In this document: piece by piece, positions 43,830 through 54,408 of the stretch | Position numbering within the stretch: position 1 is the stretch's first letter | How the letters are laid out: each line of letters begins with the position of its first letter | Source of the DNA: [Phialemoniopsis] sp. UDSM-2020 | Taxonomy: Eukaryota > Ascomycota > Sordariomycetes > Thyridiales > Thyridiaceae | Reading direction: 5' to 3' | NCBI GenBank assembly: GCA_018873225.1 | Contig: JAEILZ010000002.1 | Location: 4,526,001 to 4,590,000 of the forward strand | DNA: 64,000 nucleotides | Notes under the pieces: model-generated | Told to the model about the DNA's origin: nothing | Databases searched by the model: none | The model's input: the letters and a program-made list of their open reading frames with translations, nothing else | Program-made: the position numbers and the translations under genes

Positions 43830-44076
43830 ATGCCTTCTCCTCAGGAGCCCATGCAGCAGCAGCCCATGGCTGTCGAGCAGACCGACATTGTCTCCCAGCA
43901 GCCCGTAAGCGGTCTACTTCTCCCTCTCACTCCCGTGAAGAGCGATTGCTGACTACTTCCATCCTCATGCACAGAACGCCGAGCCCCAGCCCGAGATGAT
44001 GAACCTCCGTGGAGGAGAAGAAGCCGGATGCGAGCTCTGCTGTGGCATGTGCGGCTGCGAGGAGTCTTGTTGCTAA
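43830..44076 (+). CDS. Small cysteine-rich protein, 58 residues
   Basis: Two exons, 43830-43904 and 43975-44076. The intron has a GTAAGC donor and a CACAG acceptor and is phase 0, and the spliced frame ends at TAA. The N-terminal half is Gln/Met/Pro-rich and acidic (MPSPQEPMQQQPM). The last 17 residues are C-E-L-C-C-G-M-C-G-C-E-E-S-C-C, with seven cysteines in CxxCC, CxC and CC pairs. This resembles the short fungal Cys-tail proteins related to CYSTM peptides and also a metallothionein-like ligand set. There is no signal peptide. Metal binding or membrane association through the Cys tail are both possible. Support comes from clean splicing, the nearby promoter elements and the strong Cys pattern. 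The gene is too short to stand out as an unspliced open frame. Confidence 0.72.
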
Positions 44077-45305
44077 GATTGTGATGTGTATCGGGTGATG
44101 AAGCGGGGTAGCTGACACAGGGGAAGGGAACACAGACATGCGATGTTTACATCGATAGATCAAGCTCGTTTTATACCACGCCATTTTGGGACACTCTCCT
44201 TCCAGACCTCTGCATCTGAAAATAAGAATGTTGATTTCAAACATCCATAAATACGAAGCCGATGGGGGTGTTGAGCATAAACAGACGCAACACAATGAGG
44301 GCTCGAGTGTCAGATCGCGGTGTCGTCTGACAGTGGCTCGAGCCATCGCTTCCAGTGCTCGCGCCGTTCTGGTCGCCGGATTTCACCTTGTTCCTAATCC
44401 ACACAAAAGAGTAACTCTGTGCAAGAGTAAATTGAGTAAAGTCCAGTAGCTACACTGCATCCACACCATCGTCAATACAAATTGTCCCAGCATTTGACGA
44501 CACCTAGATGAAGGGGCATAACATACACCGTCCCCAAATAGATAATTGACACTGCATTGCTATCATTAACGCCTTCACTAGAAACGATAGGCTGGGATGT
44601 AGGTCCACATGTGCATATGATGCGCTTTCGCGCCTTTTGTGAACAACGACTAGCAGCTGAAGTATTACCTTCGCGTTTTGCAATTGGTCTACACCGTAGA
44701 AGGGAGTGTATTGACTCTAGTAAACATAGAAGATTTCCAGCTATATACCGTCTTAGCACATACTGGTTGGGTTGAAAGCAGGATCGGATGTTTATGCTAG
44801 GATCTTGTATGAAGACACTTAGTAAGTACCTTATGAACTTAAAAGTACATGCAACCCTGTAATCGAGCTTTCAAAATTACTTTAACTCTTGACAATCTGT
44901 TGTTGATGTCTACTAACAATGCGAGGATCATAAGTACAATGAGTTAGGACTCCGTGCTCTACAGTTCTTCGGTCTCTTGGACGGTATTGTCATGGTGGAG
45001 AATGACTACCAAAAACTCCTAGCCTGCCAAAAGCTCAGTAATACTTCAGGCTTTGAATTTCAAGCTGTCTATGACGCTTCCGAGACTTGCAAGTCGGTGT
45101 CATTCATTTTGCCGGGTAATGTCAGTGAACATGCGGGGCACCAGCACAAGAAACAGCCTGAGACGCACCGACGGTGTCTGATCTTCGGCCGATGTTACCG
45201 ACACAAGCACAGAGAGTATATAATATGAGCGCGCCGGCAATCGCGCACCTCACTCTGATTTCCTTGCCTTTCCCATCGGAAAACTAGTCGTTACAGCCAT
45301 CCACC
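44077..45305. other. Intergenic, no supported gene
   Basis: A 1.23-kb stretch, AT-rich from about 44700 to 44960. Open frames are short and featureless. A TATA box at 45217 belongs to the aldo-keto reductase gene. Confidence 0.5.
45217..45223 (+). promoter_or_regulatory. TATA box of the aldo-keto reductase gene
   Basis: TATATAA lies 83-89 bases before the ATG at 45306, followed by a CT-rich leader. Confidence 0.5.
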
Positions 45306-46513
45306 ATGAATCCCGCAAAGGCACACACAGATCTGGCCAAGTACCGCGTGCTTTCGCCAAAATGCGGCCTGCGTGTGTCGCCCCTGCAGCTCGGAGCCAT
45401 GTCCATTGGCGATGCCTGGTCCGACCAGCTGGGCTCTACGACCAAAGAAAAATGCTTCGAGCTGCTAGATGCCTTCTTTGAGGCCGGTGGGAATATGATA
45501 GATACTTCTAGTAACTACCAAGACGAACAGAGCGAGAAGTGGATCGGAGAGTGGATGGCTGCACGGGGGAACCGCGATAGTATGGTCATTGCGACCAAGG
45601 TAAGAGGTGGCGGGAAGCGCCAAGCAATTGATGGGAGCGAATCGTGGCTAATCACAACATCTATCCACGGCAGTATACGACCGACTACCGCACCCACGCG
45701 CTGGGCAAGAACAAAGCCCCCAATGCCGTCGGCAGCCACAAGCGCAACATGTTCCTCAGCCTGCGCGACTCGCTGGCCAAGCTGCAGACCGACTGGGTCG
45801 ACATTCTGTACGTCCACTGGTGGGACTGGACGACGAGCATCGAGGAGGTCATGGACGGCCTCGACATCCTGGTCAAGCAGGGCAAGGTTCTCTACCTCGG
45901 CATATCCGACACACCAGCCTGGATCGTCGCGGCGGCCAACACGTACGCCACAGCCCACGGCAAGACCCCCTTTGTCATCTATCAGGGGCGCTGGAACGTG
46001 ATGCGGCGCGACCTTGAGCGTGACGTGCTGCCCATGGCGCGCCAGTTTGGCATGGCCATCGCGCCGTGGGACGTGCTCGGAGGAGGGAAATTCAAGACCA
46101 AGGAACAGATCGAGCAGCGGAAACAAGAAGATGGCGGTACGCTGCGCAGGGTTTTTGGGGGTCCCGGTACCATGAGTGCCGACGAGGAAGAATACAGCGC
46201 CGCTCTCGAAAAAGTGGCGGGCGAGGTTGGTGCGCCCAGTCTGACGGCCGTCGCCCTGGCCTACGTGATGGCCAAGGCGCCGAATGTTTTCCCCATTATT
46301 GGTGGCCGCAAGGTGTCTTATCTGCAAGACAATATCAAGGCGCTTTCTATCAGGCTTAGCCCGGACCAGATCAAGTTTCTGGAAGGCGTGCGGCCTTTTG
46401 ACTTGGGATTCCCCGTCAACTTTCTTGGGACCGACGTCGGGCAGACCTTCTTCATCACCACTGCTGCAGATCTAGAATACGTCAAAGGGCCGAGGCCAAT
46501 TGGATATGAGTAG
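45306..46513 (+). CDS. Aldo-keto reductase (aryl-alcohol / norsolorinic-acid reductase type)
   Basis: Two exons (45306-45599, 45674-46513) encode 377 residues. The intron 45600-45673 joins MVIATK to [11 protein letters not shown]. The AKR barrel is complete: [17 protein letters not shown] holds the catalytic Asp and Tyr, VIATK the catalytic Lys, and ILYVHWWDW the catalytic His. The NADPH-binding part [17 protein letters not shown] follows. The sequence is closest in layout to fungal AAD/norsolorinic acid reductase-like proteins of about 380 residues. It probably reduces aldehydes or ketones with NADPH in the cytosol. A good TATA box precedes it, so regulation by stress or carbon source is plausible. 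No polyketide synthase lies nearby. Confidence 0.93.
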
Positions 46514-47198
46514 TGGTTGCTAGCTCAAGGCATCTGGAAAGAGTGGCTGTGGTTCCAATTGAGTTTGCGGGCGGCTGTCAGATTCGGTTGCGACACGCTT
46601 TGAAGCAACAGCTGGTCCTGAGACGAGACATGATTGTAATGAGCTGATACTCATCTCAGATATCTTGCTCTTGCGCCATGCTAAATTCTAGAAATTTCGC
46701 AGTCTCAAACGCGCGCGCCGCGCACCACGTGCCTGTTGAGTTGCAACCATGGTCGTAGTTTTTGGAAGAACTGCCCCTAATCAGCTCACCGGTGGCCATA
46801 GGCTGATAGAGAAAGGGCTTCCTTCCGAGCTCAATGCATCCAAACATTGATGGAATGTCCGTGAACGCATTAGTGCCGATACCAAGGGTGGGTTATCATT
46901 GCGAAGCTCAATTTGGTTGAAGAGGCCATTTCAAGCTCTTTTGATAGCTAGAGCGCCGTCTTAGTGCACACAGCACTTGATCATCTTGGTTCCTGTCCCG
47001 GCCCTTGCAGGAGGTCTAGTGTCGGGCTCCCCTTACCCAACAAATGAATCTGCTCTCGAAGAGAACCAACGCTACCCGTCTGAACGGTCAACAATCTGAA
47101 CACGTATAATTCCACCCAAGTTCCCCGAATTCTGTTCAAGGGGTCTGTCACTACTCAAACTTCCCTGCTCGCCACAGGAAGAGAGAAAAGATCTCAAA
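46514..47198. other. Intergenic, promoter of the nucleoside transporter
   Basis: A 685-base stretch. A CCG-N6-CGG pair occurs near 47078-47089, and a TTATCA (GATA-type) word lies near 46893. No gene is supported. Confidence 0.5.
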
Positions 47199-49214
47199 AT
47201 GGCACCCATAATACCGAATCATGGGTATTCGGACTCTAGCACTGACATTGAGGCAACTTCGAAGCCTTCAGAGTGGAAGTATGGCCCAGGGCCATCGAAG
47301 TCCAAGGTGGGCACCAGCATCCCGCTGCATCATGTTGCACACAGTACCTGACTACAGAACCGAGTAGACTGGCAATGATGTCGAAGGTGCAGGATTGCCA
47401 GAAAGTCTCCTAGCGTCACAGGTGCAAAGTCCCGGATGGATGGGAAAGATTGGGCATTTTGTCAAGCGTCATCCCATCCTGATCCATCTGACGATTGGGT
47501 CGCTGATGACAGCGTGAGTTTCACCTTTCGGTGTCTATGAGGACCGCCTTGCCTGCGCAATTGCTAATTATTTATCACAACAGATGGTGGGTGTACGGCC
47601 TTGTCTCTCACCGAGAAGACAACTGGCTCATTCCCTTCCTCGTATGGTTTGGCCTAATGGTCCGCCTAATCACCTGGAACACACCCTCACCATCTCGTCT
47701 CCTTCGCCCCATATCCGGACCAGTATCTACCTGGATCACCAAGTCCACTGCGACGATGGGGAAGTGGCGTCTTGCGGCAGGCATATTTGTGACTTTGGGT
47801 GTAATCGCGGCGGGCACATTTGTGCCGGGCGATAACGAGATGGGGACGAGGGGACAGCGGGCACTCAGCGGACTAGGCCTCTTCGCCATACTCGGCGGGC
47901 TGACATTGACTTCGAGGAACTTCAAGATGATCAATTGGCAAGCGGTAGTTGTAGGCACACTCGCTCAGTTCTTGCTGGGCATGTTCGTACTCAAGACGTC
48001 GGTCGGTGTAAGTATTTTCTCCTTCAAACACAAGACCATGACTTTGCGCCAGGCTCGATACTGACGATGCGAATTCGCCTCTTTCTAGTACGACATTTTC
48101 AAATTCATCGCCGACATGGCTATCAAGCTCCTCGGCTCCTCTTCCGAAGGCGTCGTCTTCCTGACCGACGCTGACGTCGCCAAGCTACCCTGGTTCCTCA
48201 TTGGCGTCGCCCCGCCCATCATCTTCTTCGTCGCCTTCATCCAGCTGCTGACCCACTGGGGTGCGACACAGTGGCTCGTCAAGAAGTTCGCCGCCATCTT
48301 CTTCACGACAATGCGCGTCTCGGGCGCCGAGGCTGTCGTCGCGGCGGCTTCGCCCTTCCTTGGCCAGGGCGAATCGGTTCTGCTGATCCGACCCTATCTG
48401 CCCTTGCTCACGGCTGCCGAGATACATCAGGTCATGGCTTCGGGCTTCTCCACGGTGGCGGGGAGCGTATTCTATGCATACGTCTCAATGGGTGTAGACG
48501 GCACGGCGATCCTCAGCTCGTGCATCATGAGCATCCCAGCCTCGCTTGTCGTCTCCAAGCTGCGGTACCCCGAGATTGATGAGCCCCTCACGGCTGGAAA
48601 GCTGGAGATACCGGAGGAAGATGTGGCGGATAAGGCACACAACTCCCTCGACGCATTCTCCAGAGGCGCTTGGCTGGGACTCCGGCTGGCAGGTATGATC
48701 ATCGCAGGTCTGCTTTGTGTCCTGTCCCTCCTTGCTCTTGTCAACGGTCTTCTCGGCTGGTGGGGCGAGTACATCAATATCACCGACCCGGTCCTCAGTG
48801 TCCAGATGATTGTCGGCTATATCTTCTTCCCCATCGCTGCAATTCTGGGAATACAGAAGGAAGACATGCTGCCGATTGCCCAGTTAATTGGCACCAAAGT
48901 TGTTGCTAACGAGTTTGTTGCGGTAAGTGATTCCCACAGTTCTTGACCCTGTCCGCAGTTGCTAAATGGCGATGCAGTATGCTTCGATGATGCAGGATGC
49001 GGCTTATGCCGACCTTACAGAACGTTCCAAACTTATTGGAACGTATGCCCTATGCGGTTTCGGCAATCTCGGCGCCCTAGGTATTCAGATTGGTATTCTG
49101 TCCCAGCTTGCACCTCCTAGTACGAAGAAGGTGACAGAGGTCGCCGTCTCGGCCTTGCTGGCGGGTATCATGGCGACTTTGACCAGTGCGTGTGTGGCAG
49201 GAATGCTAGCGTAG
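47199..49214 (+). CDS. Concentrative nucleoside transporter (CNT family)
   Basis: Five exons (47199-47306, 47368-47513, 47584-48007, 48089-48922, 48978-49214) encode 582 residues. The polar N-terminus (about 60 residues) is followed by a membrane domain with MVRLITWNTPSP, AQFLLGMFVLKTSVG, the gate region EAVVAAASPFLGQGESVLLIRPY, MASGFSTVAGSVFYAYVSMGVDG, NEFVAYASM and GFGNLGALGIQIG. These are the conserved CNT (SLC28/NupC) substrate- and cation-binding hairpins. The protein should take up purine or pyrimidine nucleosides with H+ or Na+. It stands directly before the carbamoylase/D-amino-acid-oxidase block and is convergent with the carbamoylase, so a link through pyrimidine breakdown products is conceivable but unproven. 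Confidence 0.93.
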
Positions 49215-49462
49215 AACTGCCCTGGCCATTCCAAAGGGAACTTGAAGTTTGGATATGGCCGCTGCTTAGGTATGTGATTGTTGGTGACCTGAAAAGAAAA
49301 CATGAAAAGGGGTTGCCAAAAGACTTAGGTGATAGAAAGACAAAAGTTGATGCAGTTGATTTCTATGAGGCTTGATTCGAGCAGCATTCCTTTGATACGA
49401 TCGCTCGAGGGTCGGATTGCACTGCCATGACTGTGAAACTACAGACAAGTTAAGCACCCCGA

Positions 49463-50601
49463 CTACTCGCTCAGCAAAGGTGGTTCCTCCATACCGACTT
49501 GATCTATCAGCCGTGAGTAATGCTCAACCCTTCTGTGCTTCTCAAATGCGAATACCCGCTCTTTACCCTTCCGACACTTGGTGAGATCTATCGTCGCAAC
49601 GACGAGCTCATCCTCCTTGGTCTTGGACTCGGCAATGATGTGTCCGTTAGGGTCAACAATAGAAGATCCAGCAATCAGCGAGCCGTGGTCCTCTTTGCCC
49701 GCCTTGCCGGCGTGAATGCTGTAGCATGCATTCTGGTAGCTTCCCGCCTGGCAGGACAGCCGATGGTGAAACAAGGCTTCTTGTTCTTGCTCCTCATTAG
49801 ACCCGTCATATTGAGGCGCGAAAGCTGTAGTGTTGTATCCTTCCTGCGCGGTCATTAGTTCTCACCCCATCCGAATACTTAGGGAACAACAATTACCAGT
49901 AGAAGCTCTATGCCCTGCAGACCGTAACATCTCCAACCTTCAGCCCACCGACGATCGTTGCAGATCAACATGCCCAGGATTGGGTCGCCTTTACCCTCGG
50001 AATCCTTGGGGTCAGACAGCGATTGGGCGTCACCAGACTTCAATGCCCCCTTTACTAGCCCTGGTACGCGGAATGCCTGGAAGCCCAGGTTTCCCGGTGT
50101 GAAGTAACGCTTCTCCAGTTGTTGGGTAACTCCTGGGCGCGTGTCCGGTTCATATCTTCCAGGCAGGTGGATCTTTCTGTACTTGGCGATGCACTGTCGC
50201 TGAGTGGCAGAGTAATACACAGCCGTATTGTAATCGGTCACCTTGCCATCCTCGGCAGTCCACCGTTCTCCATAGCCAAAAGAGATATCGATGCCGAGCT
50301 CATTGGCCTTGTCGATGAGGGCTTTGGCATTTGGGGACGTGGTGATGGCATAAGGTTCTGAGGGCGACGCCGGCTCAAAGAAGGAAGCCAGTTGCTCGCT
50401 ATTTGTTATAACATAGCCCGGGAAGAACGTGGTGAACGTAAGCTCTGGGAAAAGCACCAGTCTGACTTTCTTCGCGGCTGCATCATCCAGCAGTTTGATC
50501 ATCCGATCCAGCACTTCCGCACGCGGGGTATCTAAGCTGGTAATTGCCCCGAGCTGGGCAGCTGCCACCGTTAGTAGTCTGGGCTCCCGCGTTGCTGCCA
50601 T
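49463..50601 (-). CDS. N-carbamoyl-D-amino-acid hydrolase-like enzyme (nitrilase superfamily)
   Basis: Two exons, 50601-49897 and 49843-49463, encode 361 residues; the intron 49844-49896 is phase 0. The nitrilase triad is E53 (FPELTFT), K143 (KYRKIHLPG) and C214 (LICNDRRW). Several stretches (EKRYFTPGNLGFQ, ICNDRRWAEGWR, EGYNTTAFAP, CQAGSYQNA, AGKAGKEDHGSLIAGSSIV) match the D-carbamoylase branch, which turns N-carbamoyl-D-amino acids into D-amino acid, ammonia and CO2. Compared with the roughly 304-residue bacterial enzymes it is longer, with an insert around residues 180-208 just before the active-site Cys. A CCG-N5-CGG site and a GATA site lie upstream. The D-amino-acid oxidase gene is its upstream neighbour on the same strand, which supports the D-specific call. 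No signal peptide is seen; the protein is probably cytosolic. Confidence 0.9.
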
Positions 50602-51058
50602 GGTTTCGGATGACTATGGCCCAATGATCACCGGTGGTAGAAGATGAACCAATCAGATGAAGTAAGCTTTAAACGCACAGTGACCCTACGTGCTTCGTTA
50701 TATTTCTATGAGGCAAGCTTATGAATGAAACGTCCAGTGTGCTCCACTCCGCCGACAGCGGATGGCGCAACCGACCATCGGCTTCGTTGTACCGACTGAT
50801 CTGCCACCTGCGTGAGCGTGACAAATGTACCCACCCAGCTGCCAGTTCGATACTGTCGACAGATAAGGTTGTGCAGAATATTAGGTATACAGCTGCCAAT
50901 TTTCAGACGTGATTGTTGTATGAGAATGAAACATATCAGAATGCACAACATCAATCGTGGTATGTAGACAACCAGACATATACGGAAAAGACTAGGTGTA
51001 GCAACGCAAGTTGAACAAGAGAATGCATTGTATTAAGATAGCTGGCCCGTCTAGATAC
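50602..51058. promoter_or_regulatory. Upstream region of the D-carbamoylase gene
   Basis: A 457-base stretch between the carbamoylase start and the 3-prime end of the oxidase gene. It contains CCGACCATCGG at 50771-50781 and a GATAAG at 50862-50867, matching sites for a Zn2Cys6 dimer and an AreA-type GATA factor. Short open frames here are not supported. Confidence 0.5.
50771..50781 (+). promoter_or_regulatory. CCG-N5-CGG site 1 (carbamoylase promoter)
   Basis: CCGACCATCGG lies about 170 bases upstream of the D-carbamoylase ATG. Near-identical 11-mers are found at 52516 and 58792, each in a promoter of the same block. Confidence 0.55.
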
Positions 51059-52369
51059 TTAAATGCGTGCTTGGGCTGGAAGCAAATCGGCTGCGTATGT
51101 TGCAAATCCCCTGTGATGAAGGTCAGCGCATGTCGCGATGTGATGAATCGAAGATAGACGTACCATGATGCCTGGAAACCTGTTCCTCCAGCACCGTAAT
51201 TGTGTATCACCAGTTTGCCATCGATCATTTCTGATTCAACTCGAGCGCCATCCTCCCGTCCAGCTGTTGAATTGGTCAGTTGAAGTCTCGAAAGATTAAA
51301 GTTTTGCTCAATGCACTTACGTCGGAGACCAACACCGTGCTTGATGATTTTTAGATCCTCTGGCTTCCCTAGCTCTGGCACCAAAGCACAGCAGCGCTTC
51401 TTGATGACCTCTGCAAACTCGGGGTCAACCTCGCCATTCCAGTCGTCCTTCTGGCGACAACCACCAAGAATTACACCTCCTCGCTCACCGCGAGGGAAGA
51501 TGTGAGTTGCTTCGCCAGCCCGGTGCGGTGCACGGAAGGCCATCTTGCGGATAGGCTTCTCAGGACCTTGTACCAGCATGATTTGACCCTATGCAATGGT
51601 CAGCTTGTTCAACGACTGGAATCGAAGATCTTACTCTTGCTGGGTACATTGTTTTATCTTCTACTCCACCCAGAGTGAGGGCACCCAGTCCGGTGCAGTT
51701 GAAAACCGCTGTTGCTTCGGGATAAACCTCGAAAGCCTCCTTGATGTGGCCAAAGATCCGTCGGTGTATCTCAATACCAAGTCTTGTTGCTTCCGTTTGC
51801 AGCCTGGGTCACTGGTTAGCTTAGTTGCATGCCGACAGAGAAAATATCCCCTACCAGGGCAGATATCTCTGGACATCGATCACAAAGCTAGCCATCTCGA
51901 AGCCGAATGCAGTGCCATCTGGTAGGTCCTTCTCCTCGATCTTCTTCAGACCACCCACAAGCTTCTCGAACCAGAGCTTGCCGGTTGCTTCCGTCTTGAT
52001 ACCGACCTCATCGATTGGATGCTCATAGTGCCAGCGAATGTTCATCGGTTTGACACCAGATTCTGGCCGGGATGACGAGATTTGCTTCAGCTTCCGATAT
52101 GTAATCGCCTCCCAGTCCTCCTGAGGGCCGTTGTCATTTGCTGCAGGAAACCAGTTTGCTCCGCCCCATGCGGAGGCGTACTCTGCGGCTGTGTCGCCGG
52201 GCAGGTACTTGGCGGCGATGACAATCGTGGCGTTGCGGTACCTGGCCCGGAGCTCCAGCGCCATGGTCAGTCCGACCACGCCGGCACCGATGACGACGAA
52301 GAAAGCTGGTGACAGGTTTTAGCTGTGATCTTGATTCTCAATCCCTTCCATGAAGTAAGACTTACGCAT
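51059..52369 (-). CDS. D-amino-acid oxidase (FAD)
   Basis: Six exons: 52369-52366, 52305-51855, 51803-51635, 51588-51321, 51263-51164 and 51110-51059, encoding 347 residues. The first coding exon is only ATG plus one base; the splice yields MPFFVVIGAGVVGLTMALEL, with the FAD GxGxxG at residues 8-13. Later hallmarks are YASAWGGANWFP, VFNCTGLGAL, YPARGQIMLV, HIFPRGERGGVILGG, GLRPGRE and HNYGAGGTGFQASWG, all typical of D-amino-acid oxidase. The enzyme converts D-amino acids to 2-oxo acids, ammonia and H2O2. The C-terminus is ARI, a weak variant of the peroxisomal PTS1 tripeptide, so peroxisomal location is possible but not secure. It lies between the carbamoylase and the hydroxyacid dehydrogenase, all on the minus strand. 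Confidence 0.93.
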
Positions 52370-52515
52370 ATTGGTTGATGAAAGACACTGAAAACAATTG
52401 TCAATATGTCGCTTTCATCACAATAGAGTGCACACATTTCCCACGCATTTAACAGGCACCTTGAAAGGTAATTCCGACGGTGGCGCCCGACGCAGGATCG
52501 GCGGGAGTGGACCGG

Positions 52516-52526
52516 CCGATGATCGG
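52516..52526 (+). promoter_or_regulatory. CCG-N5-CGG site 2 (D-amino-acid oxidase promoter)
   Basis: CCGATGATCGG lies about 147 bases upstream of the oxidase ATG, in the 299-base gap before the dehydrogenase 3-prime end. A TTATCA (GATA-type) word follows at 52529-52534. Confidence 0.55.
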
Positions 52527-52668
52527 CGTTATCAGTGAGCCCACCACATACCATCTTGATGGTTCGACTAGCACGTACAATCAGCCCATGCCTTTGATAT
52601 ACGATATGTTCATGAGATCTTAAACGCCTAGTGCAAAGAATATTCATTCAATGATATCTTGAAGTCTA

Positions 52669-53715
52669 TTATTCAGTGTTTTTGCTGATCTTATTTACAG
52701 GTGTCAGTGGAGCCCCTGTGTTGAAGAAGGCCTCAAAATTATCCCAGTTCGTCTTCTCAAAGTTTGCCCAACTAGAGTAGGAGCAGACGCCAATATGCGG
52801 AAGTAGAGTGACACGCCAGTTGTCTTTCAACTTGGGGTTGACGCCTGGCTCATTTGCGTGGACGTCAAGGCCAGCACCGGGTACTCGCCCGTCTTCTAAG
52901 GCTTCAATTAAGGCATCCTCATCGATCATTTGCCCTCTTGCAATATTGACGACCCGAAGGCCCTCATTTTTAGCCAACGAGAATTGCTTCTTGCCCAGAA
53001 GGTGATGTGTCTCCTTTGTATAAGGGGCGGCGAGAACAATGCAGTCCACGTGAGGAATCATGCCATCCACAGTCTGATGATATGTCGCTCCGTTCTTGAA
53101 CGTCCTCTCCTTATCAGGTTTTCGCCGCGGTCCCTGATAATGTATCTTCATGTTGAATGCGGCCTCTGCCTTCTGAGCGAGAGCCAGGCCGATATCACCC
53201 AGCCCAACCACCCCTAGCGACTTGAAAGTTGGATCGACACTCAGCGAACCCAACTCACGGCTCTTCATCCAGTCGTAACGAGCACACCATTGCGCGTAGC
53301 TGAAGAGTCGGAAAGTCTCCAGAATCAGGAACAAGGCGCTGTTCGCAACCGCCTCTGTGCACGCATCAGGTGTGTTACAGTACCAGATCCCTCGGGCCGA
53401 GATGGCGTCTACATCCGCCGCGTCGTGCCCGTGTCCGCTGCAGCAGATGATTTTGAGCGACGGCGGATAGTGAGGCACGACATTCGTGGCGAACGGCCGT
53501 ATGTACGCGAGTGGCCCGGCCTTGTGCCAACCGTTGCGGACGATGGCCACGAGATTCGCGTACGGCCCACCTGGCTTCATGCGCTCTTTGAACTCCTCGA
53601 TTGACTGGCAGTCATAGTAGATGAGATTGAACTTCTTTGAGAGCTTTTCTCTGCGAGGGCCATCGGCGACCTGGACTGTTGATTCTATCAACAAGACATC
53701 TGGTTTGCTCGTCAT
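52669..53715 (-). CDS. NAD(P)-dependent D-2-hydroxyacid dehydrogenase
   Basis: A single exon of 348 residues from the ATG at 53715 (MTSKPDVLL). The frame is open upstream to 53853, but those residues are unlike the family. The nucleotide-binding motif GVVGLGDIGLALA lies at about residues 171-183. The catalytic Arg is in VNIARGQMIDEDAL, the Glu in ANEPGVNP and the His in LLPHIGVCSYSS, so the active site is complete. The sequence follows the fungal D-mandelate/2-ketoacid reductase branch. The enzyme reduces 2-oxo acids to D-2-hydroxy acids or the reverse. Next to a D-amino-acid oxidase it could remove the 2-oxo acid produced there. It is head-on with no overlapping gene; its promoter is the 53716-54408 gap. 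Confidence 0.92.
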   Translation of the reverse strand: MTSKPDVLLIESTVQVADGPRREKLSKKFNLIYYDCQSIEEFKERMKPGGPYANLVAIVRNGWHKAGPLAYIRPFATNVVPHYPPSLKIICCSGHGHDAADVDAISARGIWYCNTPDACTEAVANSALFLILETFRLFSYAQWCARYDWMKSRELGSLSVDPTFKSLGVVGLGDIGLALAQKAEAAFNMKIHYQGPRRKPDKERTFKNGATYHQTVDGMIPHVDCIVLAAPYTKETHHLLGKKQFSLAKNEGLRVVNIARGQMIDEDALIEALEDGRVPGAGLDVHANEPGVNPKLKDNWRVTLLPHIGVCSYSSWANFEKTNWDNFEAFFNTGAPLTPVNKISKNTE

Positions 53716-54408
53716 GATGAGGGGCTTTTCGTGTGTTGAACGGTGATGCTTCCTGTGGCAACGAGTTGGATCCAACACGCTCGTCTTCGATTTCGAAACT
53801 ATCGTTCTCCGAATAGCATCAATTACCCCTCCAAGCAAGCATCTACTCGTCAAGCAAACACTATGCGTTGCCGACAGCAGGTGTCTACCGGCGGAGATGC
53901 ATCGGCAATAGCGAGCCGGTCATTCTCCAAGATCGACACCCTTATCGGCCCCGCTTTCTTGGCTGACATGTATCTCCCAGACATCGGCAGTGAACACCGA
54001 CCCGTTGCCGAGCTTCCGCGTCCACCGCTGATAAACATCATCATTAGGTACATGAAATCGGTCAACGAAGCCGTCAAACCACGCCGTCTTGGTTTACCCC
54101 AGCTTATCAATGAACTAGTCAATCTATTGAAACAAGGGACCCGGGAATCGGCACCCTGGAATGCGGGGGAGGCAATTATGTGATGACTTGATCGTCGGTG
54201 GTTATCCGGTTTCCTGGTAGCAAATTTGTCCTGGGTGGGCAAGTGGCTGGCCGGAGGTCAGCCCTGGCACAAGTGCTCACTTCCCAACCTGCTCGTGGTG
54301 AATGCTTGGTCTGTCAACAATGTTCTCTTGCGTACTGTTTCGATGTTGCAATATGCCTTATTTCATTAATGTCAAATAATATCTGTAATACAATGCAAAA
54401 TGCTTCGC
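53716..54408. other. Intergenic with an unassigned open frame
   Basis: A 693-base stretch. A plus-strand frame from the ATG at 53746 to 54183 (about 145 codons) begins only 30 bases from the divergent dehydrogenase start; it has no recognised domain and the middle part is only mildly protein-like. It could be a relic or chance. No CCG-N5-CGG site was found here. Confidence 0.4.
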
